Source: Legionella genomosp. 1
GTDB lineage: Bacteria; Pseudomonadota; Gammaproteobacteria; Legionellales; Legionellaceae
Assembly: GCA_945901145.1 (NCBI GenBank)
Contig: CAMDJY010000002.1
Coordinates: 1-18,919, forward strand
Reading direction: 5' to 3'
DNA: 18,919 nt
Positions 1 through 6,667 of this stretch are shown here, in pieces (position 1 is the first letter of the stretch; each line of letters begins with the position of its first letter). The notes under the pieces are model-generated. The model did not search any database. It was not told the DNA's origin and saw nothing but the letters and a program-made list of their open reading frames with translations. The position numbers and the translations under genes were made by a program.

Positions 1-1496
1 TGAGGATATTCATGATTTTCTTGATTTTTTCTTGGTTCTCCTTTTAAACGGTTTTCTAAATCCCGCTTAGTTTCAATGATTTTTTCCAAGATACAGTGTT
101 CATCTTCTTGGTTATGATCAATCAGTGCCGCTTTCATTCTGTCATGAAACTCAAGTGTTTTATTTAAATATTCTTCAATGGCCTCAATTGGATGTGTATT
201 TAATTCGATGAGACACTTTGCGATTAGAAAATGAATCTCGGCTTTTATATTGATGGTACTAAGTATGTTTGAAAAAAATTTTTTACGTGGGTTTTCTGCT
301 GTATTAAAAAAATCAATTGAGCAAAAATAATTGCTTAATTGTTGCAATGGGTTTTGTTGTATCAGCTGAAGGCAGTCAAGACCTGCTTCAATGAGGGTCC
401 CATGCCAGTCAAGGATAGGATTAATTAAATGACCTTTGTTATTTTTGATCTGATTATAAAAATCAGTCATGAATGGTTCCATATATTTTATGGCTTGCTG
501 ATAAGCTTCAAAGGCTTCTAAACTCTTATTTTGGGCACATAACGACACAGTTTCTTTGATTTTATTCGCTAGTTGAACTTGTATTCTATTAGTTTCGTTT
601 GATAGGTCTTTGATGAGTTCGTCACATTTAGTATGCCATTTTTTTTTCCAAGAGGAGTTTAGATCAGATATTTTTTTTTCAGATGAGGCCAGTTCTTCAA
701 AAATATTGCTGATTTTTTCAAAATCAAATGTGGATTTTATAACTTCGCCCTTAAGATAAAGTCTAGAGATCTTTGTTTCTTCAAGTGCTTCAATGCTTTT
801 GGTATGAGCTTGGTTTAATTTTAGAAAATTGCTGAATTGATCGAGTTCAGGATCAGCAAGTAAGGCATTTTGAATGATTTGATAATCATTCATGATTGCA
901 TCGGTTGATCTTTTACTTAATTTTCTATCAGATTTTTTTTTGTTGAACTCATTTTTTGCAATTTGTTGCAAATGGTAGGCCATGACGAATCGAATTTTTG
1001 TAATATTATTAGTATGATTAATGACCGTAGTTGAGATCTCTTTTCGAATGGTTAAGTATTTTTGGTACATTGTTTGTTCAAATTTATCTAATCCTAAAAA
1101 TCGTTCATCAATGACAAAATTTTTGTTCACCAACTCGGCTGCATCAACTAAAATTTTACTTAATTCGGTTATGATTTTGATACTGATAAAATTGATGGGG
1201 TAATATCCGTGGGGTGCCAGTAGAGGATATAAAGTGCTGAGTGAGTATTTTTCACAAAAAACCGTCATTTTTTGGAGTTCTTTCAAGGCAAAATCAATAG
1301 GTTTGTCTGTTAAGCAGTTTTGCACATGTTCATGAAGCGTTTGGAACAATTGATCATCTGGGTAATTTTCTTCTGTATAATGTTTTAGATGGTTATCTAA
1401 TTGTTTTAACAGGGAATCTAGTGTTTGTGATAAATTGCCAAGCGACTCTGCTTTCGATTTGATTGGTGTGAGGTTTTGCGATTTTGGTGATTCCAT
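1..1496 (-). CDS. Partial large protein of unknown function, possible effector-like protein (C-terminus outside window)
   Basis: I do not recognise this gene. Reading the minus strand from the ATG at 1494-1496 gives 498 uninterrupted codons to the left edge, so the C-terminus is missing. The product begins MESPKSQNLTPIKSK and has no signal peptide or clear membrane segment. It is rich in Lys, Glu, Asn, Leu and Ile and should be mostly helical, with probable coiled coil in the middle, where charged stretches such as SSEKKISDLNSSWKKKW occur. No catalytic motif was seen. The start has no strong Shine-Dalgarno sequence but lies shortly downstream of an extended -10 element. It follows the rhomboid gene on the same strand by 73 bases. 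Long soluble helical proteins of this kind are common among Dot/Icm effectors in Legionellales, but nothing in the sequence proves secretion. That the gene is real is fairly sure; its function is unknown. Confidence 0.8.
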   Translation of the reverse strand, partial: MESPKSQNLTPIKSKAESLGNLSQTLDSLLKQLDNHLKHYTEENYPDDQLFQTLHEHVQNCLTDKPIDFALKELQKMTVFCEKYSLSTLYPLLAPHGYYPINFISIKIITELSKILVDAAELVNKNFVIDERFLGLDKFEQTMYQKYLTIRKEISTTVINHTNNITKIRFVMAYHLQQIAKNEFNKKKSDRKLSKRSTDAIMNDYQIIQNALLADPELDQFSNFLKLNQAHTKSIEALEETKISRLYLKGEVIKSTFDFEKISNIFEELASSEKKISDLNSSWKKKWHTKCDELIKDLSNETNRIQVQLANKIKETVSLCAQNKSLEAFEAYQQAIKYMEPFMTDFYNQIKNNKGHLINPILDWHGTLIEAGLDCLQLIQQNPLQQLSNYFCSIDFFNTAENPRKKFFSNILSTINIKAEIHFLIAKCLIELNTHPIEAIEEYLNKTLEFHDRMKAALIDHNQEDEHCILEKIIETKRDLENRLKGEPRKNQENHEYP

Positions 1497-1524
1497 ATTG
1501 AATTTTTAGTAAATAAAAAATCCT

Positions 1525-1533
1525 AGTATAACA
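1525..1533 (-). promoter_or_regulatory. Extended -10 promoter element for the gene at 1-1496
   Basis: On the minus strand the sequence reads TGTTATACT, an extended -10 (TGn) followed by TATACT (five of six matches to TATAAT). No good -35 lies upstream, which is usual for extended -10 promoters. Transcription would start near 1518 and leave a leader of roughly 20 bases before the ATG at 1496. It would allow expression independent of xseA and the rhomboid gene. Prediction from consensus only. Confidence 0.4.
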
Positions 1534-1569
1534 AAAATTAAGTTTTCTGTGTAATAAAAATGGCGTAAT

Positions 1570-2154
1570 TCATGTATTCGTGTATTTATGTAAAAGATAG
1601 CTAACTAAAAATCCTGCCAATAAGCCAAAAAAATGTCCTTCCCAGGAAACATTTTTTTCTCTTGGGAAAATGCCTAAAAAGATTCCGGCAAATACGTAAA
1701 GAGTCGTCACGCCGATGATGATCGCAACCAGTGTACCTTGTTGATAGATATTGCTGATTAATAACCCCCAATAGCCGGTGATTAATCCGCTGGCGCCGAT
1801 ATGTAAACCAGATTTACCAAAACACCAGACTAAAAAGCCACTGATGATTGTGATCGTAAAGGTCACAAAGATGAAGTAATTTAAACCATTGATTAACAGA
1901 AAATCACTTAAAACGACGAGCGGAATTGTATTATAGAATAGATGGTTAAAATGCGCGTGCAGCAGGGGAGAGAAAAAAATACCCAAGAGCCCTATGCGAT
2001 GGCGCGGCATGATGCCTAAATACAATAGTCTTGGCTCAAGCTGAGTTATCAAAAAAATAGCCCATAATAGGCCGACCATCCACAGTAAGATGTCTAGATG
2101 ATCTTGGGTTTGTTGAATAATCAATATCAGTGTATCGGTGAGTGTGTCGATCAT
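1570..2154 (-). CDS. Rhomboid-family intramembrane serine protease
   Basis: The 194-residue protein is very hydrophobic, with about six predicted membrane helices, the minimal rhomboid core. Rhomboids cut other membrane proteins inside the bilayer with a Ser-His dyad. The nucleophile motif GASG has Ser122 and the catalytic His is His174 in WEGHFFG. The helix-2 motif HLFYN supplies His71 and Asn75, the oxyanion-stabilising pair of the family. All key residues are present, so an active protease is expected. There is no cytosolic N-terminal domain as in GlpG. The start codon overlaps the xseA stop (ATGA, four bases), so translation is probably coupled to xseA and the two form an operon. The substrate cannot be read from the sequence. 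Confidence in the family is high. Confidence 0.9.
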   Translation of the reverse strand: MIDTLTDTLILIIQQTQDHLDILLWMVGLLWAIFLITQLEPRLLYLGIMPRHRIGLLGIFFSPLLHAHFNHLFYNTIPLVVLSDFLLINGLNYFIFVTFTITIISGFLVWCFGKSGLHIGASGLITGYWGLLISNIYQQGTLVAIIIGVTTLYVFAGIFLGIFPREKNVSWEGHFFGLLAGFLVSYLLHKYTNT

Positions 2155-3353
2155 GGTAAAATTTTATTGATGGTGCAGGTCAGTTGGCCGCGCGCTAATT
2201 GAACATCAATTGTGTCATTGATAGCCAAATTTTCAGTCGTGAATAAGAGTTTGTGTTCTTTGGTGGCGACTGCGTAACCACGTGCGAGTGTTGCAAGTGG
2301 GCTATGTGATTCTAGAGATTGGATTAAAGCACTTAAAGTGTGCTTTTTTTGTGTCATAAAAAATGTCATTAACTGATTGAGTTGTCGGGTTAAATAATCC
2401 AAGGTCTGTTCATGTGTTTCAATCAGGCGTTTGGGTGATCCGATTTTTTGGGCTTCATAGGTTAATTGTTGTTGTTTTTCTCTCAAAAAACGCATCATCG
2501 CAAGACGCAGACGTTCTCCAAGAGTTTGAAACTGTTGTTCTAATTTCTTCCAGTCAGGAGTCACCTGTTCCGCAGCCGCTGTGGGCGTTGCTGCCCGAAA
2601 ATCTGCAACAAAATCTGCAATGGTAAAATCAGTTTCATGGCCAATGCCAGAAACAATTGGAATTTGACTATTGGCGATCGCATGCGCTAAGGCCTCATGG
2701 TTAAAAGACCAGAGATCTTCCATACTACCGCCCCCACGTGCAAGAATGATGACGTCGCATTGAGCGTCATGATTTGCTTGTGCAATGGCTTGAATCAGTT
2801 GACTTGTAGCCTGTGCCCCTTGCACGTCACTTGGGTATAAACGCGTTTGGGCTAGAGGGTAACGTCTGGTGATTGTCGTCATGATATCGTGAAGCGCTGC
2901 GCCTTTGGGCGAGGTAACAATTCCAATGCAGTGTGGGATACTAGGAATTGGTTTTTTGCGTTCTGCGTCAAAAAGACCTAGCGCTGCGAGTTTAGTTTTG
3001 AGTAATTGAAATGCGCGGTATAATTCACCAACCCCTGCTTCTTCGATGACATCGATAATCAATTGATAATCGCCGCGTGCTTCATAGAGACTTAATTTGC
3101 CTTGAGCAATGATCAATTGTCCGTTTTTGGGTGGTGCCTGGTTGGTGAAATGTCGATTTCTAAAGAAAACGCAACGTAATTGAGCGCTGGTATCTTTTAA
3201 TGTAAAGTAACAATGTCCAGACGCGGCCTGGGTCAAATTAGATATTTCACCTTCAACATGAATGGTCCCCATATCTTGTTCAAGCCAATTGCGAATAAAA
3301 CGATTTAATTGCGTAACGGTGAGAATATGTTGTTGAGTTGTGGGGGTTGTCAT
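2151..3353 (-). CDS. xseA: Exodeoxyribonuclease VII large subunit
   Basis: XseA is the catalytic subunit of exonuclease VII, which with several XseB subunits degrades single-stranded DNA from both ends in the cytoplasm. Residues 10-105 form the N-terminal OB-fold, starting LTVTQLNRFIRNWLEQ. The nuclease core follows: VTSPKGAALHDI with Asp156, ARGGGSMEDLW with Arg206, and SGIGHETDFTIADFVAD with His239 and Asp242. These fall almost exactly where the E. coli active-site residues lie. Residues 265-345 look like the coiled-coil arm. At 400 residues it is somewhat shorter than E. coli XseA but within the family range. The ATG at 3353 has no Shine-Dalgarno sequence, and a possible -10 ends only about nine bases upstream. 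xseB is not in the window. The rhomboid gene is coupled downstream. Confidence 0.97.
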   Translation of the reverse strand: MTTPTTQQHILTVTQLNRFIRNWLEQDMGTIHVEGEISNLTQAASGHCYFTLKDTSAQLRCVFFRNRHFTNQAPPKNGQLIIAQGKLSLYEARGDYQLIIDVIEEAGVGELYRAFQLLKTKLAALGLFDAERKKPIPSIPHCIGIVTSPKGAALHDIMTTITRRYPLAQTRLYPSDVQGAQATSQLIQAIAQANHDAQCDVIILARGGGSMEDLWSFNHEALAHAIANSQIPIVSGIGHETDFTIADFVADFRAATPTAAAEQVTPDWKKLEQQFQTLGERLRLAMMRFLREKQQQLTYEAQKIGSPKRLIETHEQTLDYLTRQLNQLMTFFMTQKKHTLSALIQSLESHSPLATLARGYAVATKEHKLLFTTENLAINDTIDVQLARGQLTCTINKILP

Positions 3354-3362
3354 CTGGTAATC

Positions 3363-3392
3363 ATGATAAAATTTAATTATTTAACTTTACAA
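3363..3392 (-). promoter_or_regulatory. Possible xseA promoter giving a near-leaderless transcript
   Basis: On the minus strand TTGTAA (3387-3392, four of six to the -35 consensus) is followed after 18 bases by TATCAT (3363-3368, five of six to the -10 consensus). Initiation would fall about three bases before the xseA ATG at 3353. The start has no ribosome binding site, which fits a leaderless message. Weak evidence based on consensus only. Confidence 0.3.
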
Positions 3393-3464
3393 TTTATTGG
3401 CTAGCAATCCAAGATAAATTTAGGCAAAATGGTTTGAGATTTTTATTTAGGAGAGGATTGTTTT

Positions 3465-4160
3465 ATGAAAATGAAATGGATAGTGACCGCTATGAGTTTG
3501 GCGATGTCAGCTTCATATGCTCAAGAAATAACATCTTCATCATTATCAACTGAAGAAGATAAAGTTTCTTATAGTATCGGTGTTGACTTAGGTAAACATG
3601 TGATGCGTCAGGGAGTAACTCTCAATGCAGGTTTTCTTGCAAAGGGGATCGAAGATGGCATGAAAGGCGGAAATACATTACTCAGTGAAGAACAAATGAA
3701 AGATGTATTAAATGATTTCCAGAAAAAAATTATGGCAAAACGTGTGGCCGATATGGATAAACAAGGTGAAGTGAATAAAGCAGCTGGTGATGCATTTTTA
3801 AAAGAAAATAAAACTAAACCAAGTGTTGTGACCTTACCGAGCGGATTACAATATAAAATCCTGGTCGCAGGTAAAGGTGCAAAACCTGGTAAAGAGGATA
3901 CAGTAACCGTTGAATATACGGGTAAGCTCATCAATGGTACAGTTTTTGATAGTACTGAAAAGGCGGGCAAGCCTGCTACATTTAAAGTATCTCAGGTGAT
4001 TCCAGGCTGGACTGAAGCTTTACAATTAATGCCTGTGGGTTCAACTTGGGAATTATATATACCAGCAGCACTTGCCTATGGTTCACGCAATGTTGGTGGC
4101 ATGATTGGACCCAATGAAACTTTAATTTTTAATGTTCATTTAATTGATGCTAAAAAATAA
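3465..4160 (+). CDS. mip: Mip-like FKBP-type peptidyl-prolyl cis-trans isomerase
   Basis: The 231-residue protein matches the Mip/FkpA architecture of exported FKBPs that speed proline isomerisation in the periplasm or at the surface. In Legionella, Mip aids infection of host cells. Residues 1-19 are a signal peptide with a likely cut after SYA. Residues 28-115 form the helical dimerisation region, starting [14 protein letters not shown]. Residues 120-231 form the FKBP domain, with pocket residues Tyr151, Phe161-Asp162, Val178-Ile179, Trp182, Tyr205 and Phe222 all present. Legionella Mip has nearly the same length. A strong ribosome site AGGAGAGGA (3449-3457) sits seven bases before the ATG. 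The gene stands alone, divergent from xseA, and ends at a hairpin terminator. A role in virulence is inference; the enzyme family is clear. Confidence 0.95.
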   Translation: MKMKWIVTAMSLAMSASYAQEITSSSLSTEEDKVSYSIGVDLGKHVMRQGVTLNAGFLAKGIEDGMKGGNTLLSEEQMKDVLNDFQKKIMAKRVADMDKQGEVNKAAGDAFLKENKTKPSVVTLPSGLQYKILVAGKGAKPGKEDTVTVEYTGKLINGTVFDSTEKAGKPATFKVSQVIPGWTEALQLMPVGSTWELYIPAALAYGSRNVGGMIGPNETLIFNVHLIDAKK

Positions 4161-4173
4161 TGCTAAAAAATAA
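4148..4173 (+). repeat. 13-bp perfect tandem duplication covering the mip stop codon
   Basis: TGCTAAAAAATAA occurs twice head to tail (4148-4160 and 4161-4173). The first copy contains the last codons and stop of mip; the second repeats them outside the gene. It looks like a slippage duplication and has no evident function. Confidence 0.85.
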
Positions 4174-4190
4174 TTAATGCTGTTAAATAT

Positions 4191-4220
4191 TAAAAAACTC
4201 CCTTTAGGGAGTTTTTTTTA
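4191..4220. terminator. Rho-independent bidirectional terminator between mip and the broken phaC
   Basis: ACTCCC (4197-4202) pairs with GGGAGT (4207-4212) across the loop TTTA. Upstream A residues (4192-4196) extend the stem against a run of eight T residues (4212-4219). The A and T tracts on both sides allow termination in both directions, which suits the convergent genes. The hairpin overlaps the stop codon of the phaC remnant (4218-4220). Confidence 0.9.
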
Positions 4221-5491
4221 AGCCATAGATTGGTGTACATAACTGCCAGGAGCAGCTATTATTGGCTGATAACTTAATTCAGAAAAATCTGGTGCCTGAA
4301 TGAGTTCACCAGATTGTTTTTTTAGCCATTTAAACCATTCTGGCCACCAAGACCCTGGATGATAACTTGCCTGTTCTAGCCATTCATCAGGATTAAGAGC
4401 ATTTTTAAAATTAATATAGTAACCATATTTTTTACTGCTAGGTGGCGTAATGATGCCTGCAATATGACCCGAACCGCCTAGAAGAAATTGTTTTTTACCT
4501 TGCATAAGTTGAAAACCGATATAGGTTGTTTTCCATGGTGCGATATGATCTTTTATCGTCGAAACAAAAAAAGTTGATGTTTTAATCTTACGCATGTCTA
4601 ATGGTGTGTCATAAATTTTAATCTTTCCAGGTGTAACCAGTTGATTTTGTAAATACAGCCATCGCAAATATTCCGAATGCATTTTAAACGGCATATTGGT
4701 TGAGTCAGTATTCCAAAATAACAGATCGAATGGTGCTGGTGGTTTGCCTTCTAAATAATTTTTAATCAAAAAACGCCAAATTAGTTCCTTGGCCCGCAAG
4801 GAATTAAACGTATGGGTCATGAAGTGTCCCTCGAGATAGCCCTTTTTGACCATATGCTCTTCAAGTCTAGTAATTTGTATTTCGTCGATAAAAACGGAAA
4901 TATCACCTGGATTACTAAAATCTATCATGGATGCTAAAAAAGTAGCTGATCTTATGATATTAATATTTTTTGCTTGATGATAAGCAAGAAGCATGGCTAA
5001 TAATGTTCCTCCAATACAAAACCCCAAGGTATTGATTTTTTTGACACCAAGTTGTTTTTGAATGATATCCAGCGCCGCGATGGGGCCTTCATGGAGATAC
5101 TCAGCAATACCTTTTTATAAATCACATGACCAGGGGTTGTGGCAAGATTTTCGCCGATTTTAAACGCATGTTTATCTGTCATGCTGATCATGAATTGAGA
5201 AGGAGGGGCTTTTAAATCAGTCAGTAGATTTTGTAATCCTGATATGAGATTTTTTCCATGACTTTTCATAGTCTCTAAGATTAATTCAGGATTTGTTAGT
5301 AAAAAATTATCGGGTGATAAAAAATCCAAATATTGTTGTGTAAAAAATCGCATTCGATGCGCAAGATGATCATCATTTTTTAAAAAAGTTTGCATGAGTA
5401 ATAAATAATCTAAAGATAAATGCAACCATTTTTCAGCAATGGATTTTAAAATTAAATCTACATCTACACCTACATCTACAGTTTCAGCCAT
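4218..5491 (-). pseudogene. phaC: Class I-type PHA synthase, inactivated by an internal deletion with frameshift
   Basis: Two open pieces in different frames make one damaged synthase. The first (5491 to about 5115) carries the N-terminal region, including FLSPDNFLLTNPELI and TTPGHVIYK. The second carries IAEYLHEGPIAALDII, the catalytic motif GFCIGGT, the Asp of STIKDHIAPW, the His of GGSGHIAGI and a normal end, PGSYVHQSMA. Compared with the intact synthase at 6668-8344, about 68 residues between GHVIYK and IAEYL are missing and the frame changes at about 5106-5120. The lost part holds the equivalent of PAWIMKYYILDL and VFIISWRNP, core strands of the alpha/beta fold. No other stops or frameshifts were seen, so the damage looks recent. 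The N-terminus is also about 70-80 residues shorter than the intact copy. It is the last gene of the phaB-phaR-phaC run. An assembly error is possible, since a 200-base loss could be artefactual. Confidence 0.88.
5457..5480. repeat. Four tandem hexanucleotides at the 5' end of the broken phaC
   Basis: On the plus strand the unit TCTACA occurs at 5457, 5463 and 5475, with the variant CCTACA at 5469. On the coding strand it encodes the alternating stretch VDVGVDVD near residues 6-13. Changes in copy number would add or remove two residues without shifting the frame. Confidence 0.85.
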
Positions 5492-5504
5492 TAAATTCTC
5501 TTTA

Positions 5505-5831
5505 TTATTTCAAATACATTTGGCTCATCATGTGCTCTAAAAATAATTTAAATGATTTTTGCATGGGATGTTGGGATATTATAATCAGTTGCCTTAACAT
5601 ATCAGATGATAAAAACGGTAAATTATTGGATTCTAATTCTACAAAAATTTGCAATAAGATCATATTGGTAATATCTTGGTGCGTTTCAGAATCAATCACT
5701 TGGAAAACGATGCCATCAATGACATATTGTTTGAGATCATCAATGGTCACATGCTGACTGATTTCTAGGTCATATAATCTTCGATTTTTATATTTTTTGA
5801 TGCACCTAGATTGGTTTGACAAAGTGACCAT
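5505..5831 (-). CDS. phaR: PhaR-like PHA synthesis repressor
   Basis: PhaR is a DNA-binding repressor that also binds PHA granules and links polymer accumulation to expression of phasin and pha genes. Residues 11-65 match the PHB/PHA accumulation regulator N-terminal domain, with the hallmark IKKYKNRRLYDLE followed by VTIDDLKQYV, FQVIDSETHQDIT and LLQIFVELE. Residues 70-108 match the second, short PHB_acc domain (LPFLSSDMLRQLI, ending MMSQMYLK). At 108 residues it is shorter than many PhaR proteins because the variable C-terminal tail is missing, but both domains look complete. The gene lies 15 bases after phaB and 13 before the phaC remnant, in one operon. A weak AGAGGG ribosome site precedes the ATG. 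Its likely targets are this locus and a phasin gene elsewhere, which is inference. Confidence 0.88.
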   Translation of the reverse strand: MVTLSNQSRCIKKYKNRRLYDLEISQHVTIDDLKQYVIDGIVFQVIDSETHQDITNMILLQIFVELESNNLPFLSSDMLRQLIIISQHPMQKSFKLFLEHMMSQMYLK

Positions 5832-5846
5832 GATTGATTGAACCCT

Positions 5847-6590
5847 CTACATATATTGACCGCCGTTAATGTCTAAATTTGCCCCGGTAATAAAAGCTGC
5901 ATCTTCAGATGCGAGAAAGGCAACACTGGCGGCAATTTCTCTCGGCTCCGCTAAACGTCCTACGGGGATCTCAGCAATAATTGCATTTAACACTTCCTCT
6001 TTGACTTTATCAAGCATTGCGGTTTTTGTATATCCTGGTGAAATGGTATTGACGGTAATGCCTTTATTGGCGACTTCTAAGGCTAGACTTTTACTAAACC
6101 CGTATAACGCTGATTTAGTTGCCGCATAATTACATTGACCATATTGTCCTTTTCTGCCGTTAATCGATGAAATATTAATAATACGACCATGAAGTTGTTC
6201 AAGCATGATGGGAAGTACATTGCGGGTCATATTGAAAACACCGGTTAGATTTGAATCAATCGTTTGTTGCCATTGACTAGAACTCATGTTTTTTAGGCTG
6301 CTATCACAGGTAATGCCAGCATTATTCACTAATACATCAATCCGTCCAAAACGTTCTTTAACTGAAGCAACTAACTTTTGGCAATCGTCAAAATTTGCAA
6401 CATCAGCATAAATAATTTCGATATCAAATCCTGCTTGTTTTTGTATGGCTTGCCAAGCTTTGACTTCATCATGCTGACCATTTTTAAAATAACAGGCAAT
6501 CGTTTGATAGTCACAGGCTAGGCGTTGAGAAATAGCCGAGCCAATACCTCCGGTACCTCCTGTAACAATGGCAATGGGCTTATTCATCAT
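5847..6590 (-). CDS. phaB: Acetoacetyl-CoA reductase (NADPH), PHA biosynthesis
   Basis: PhaB reduces acetoacetyl-CoA to (R)-3-hydroxybutyryl-CoA, the monomer used by PHA synthase. The 247-residue protein is a classical short-chain dehydrogenase. It has the cofactor loop TGGTGGIG (10-17), NNAGIT (89-94), Asn114, Ser142, Tyr155 and Lys159 (YAATK), and PGYTKT (185-190). The stretch SINGRKGQYGQCNY and the end NGGQYM are typical of PhaB rather than FabG, although FabG is the nearest alternative. Two Met codons open the frame. AGGAGAG at 6594-6600 is better spaced for the second, so the start may be at 6587. It heads the phaB-phaR-phaC run and is divergent from the intact phaC, a grouping that strongly supports the PHA role. 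The thiolase PhaA must be encoded elsewhere. Confidence 0.93.
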   Translation of the reverse strand: MMNKPIAIVTGGTGGIGSAISQRLACDYQTIACYFKNGQHDEVKAWQAIQKQAGFDIEIIYADVANFDDCQKLVASVKERFGRIDVLVNNAGITCDSSLKNMSSSQWQQTIDSNLTGVFNMTRNVLPIMLEQLHGRIINISSINGRKGQYGQCNYAATKSALYGFSKSLALEVANKGITVNTISPGYTKTAMLDKVKEEVLNAIIAEIPVGRLAEPREIAASVAFLASEDAAFITGANLDINGGQYM

Positions 6591-6599
6591 GAACTCTCC

Positions 6600-6640
6600 T
6601 TATGATTGTTAAGTTAAATATCGACTATAGTTAATCATAA
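6600..6640. promoter_or_regulatory. Inverted repeat in the phaB/phaC divergent promoter region, possible operator
   Basis: TTATGATT (6600-6607) and AATCATAA (6633-6640) are perfect inverted copies centred at 6620. They lie in the 77-base gap between the divergent phaB and phaC starts and flank the predicted -10 of phaB. A dimeric regulator bound here could control both directions; PhaR, encoded next door, is the obvious candidate. The repeat is seen directly; the regulator is inference. Confidence 0.4.
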
Positions 6641-6651
6641 GTGTAACTCAA
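6624..6651 (-). promoter_or_regulatory. Predicted promoter of the phaB operon
   Basis: On the minus strand TTGAGT (6646-6651, four of six to the -35 consensus) is followed after 16 bases by TATAGT (6624-6629, five of six to the -10 consensus). The start of transcription would lie about 25 bases before the phaB ATG. One arm of the inverted repeat lies in the spacer, a suitable place for repression. Confidence 0.4.
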
Positions 6652-6667
6652 TTTAAGGATAACGCGT

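Noticed and set aside
1021..1203. 60-codon open frame on the plus strand
   Set aside because: It lies wholly antisense to the long minus-strand gene at 1-1496 and has no ribosome site or recognisable product.
3608..3970. 120-codon minus-strand frame inside mip
   Set aside because: It is antisense to a gene with clear FKBP residues, and its composition is that of a mirror frame.
5106..5125. Programmed -1 frameshift joining the two phaC pieces at the A-rich TATAAAAAGG stretch
   Set aside because: A slip on AAA-AAG would restore the second frame, but the heptamer is TAAAAAG and not the canonical AAAAAAG, and the joined protein would still lack about 68 core residues of the hydrolase fold. Deletion is the simpler reading.
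5869..6129. 86-codon plus-strand frame inside phaB
   Set aside because: It is antisense to a complete short-chain dehydrogenase and has no independent signal.
5847..6590. FabG (fatty acid synthesis) in place of PhaB
   Set aside because: The fold is shared, but the SINGRKGQYGQ stretch, the NGGQYM end and the position beside phaR and two phaC genes favour PhaB.
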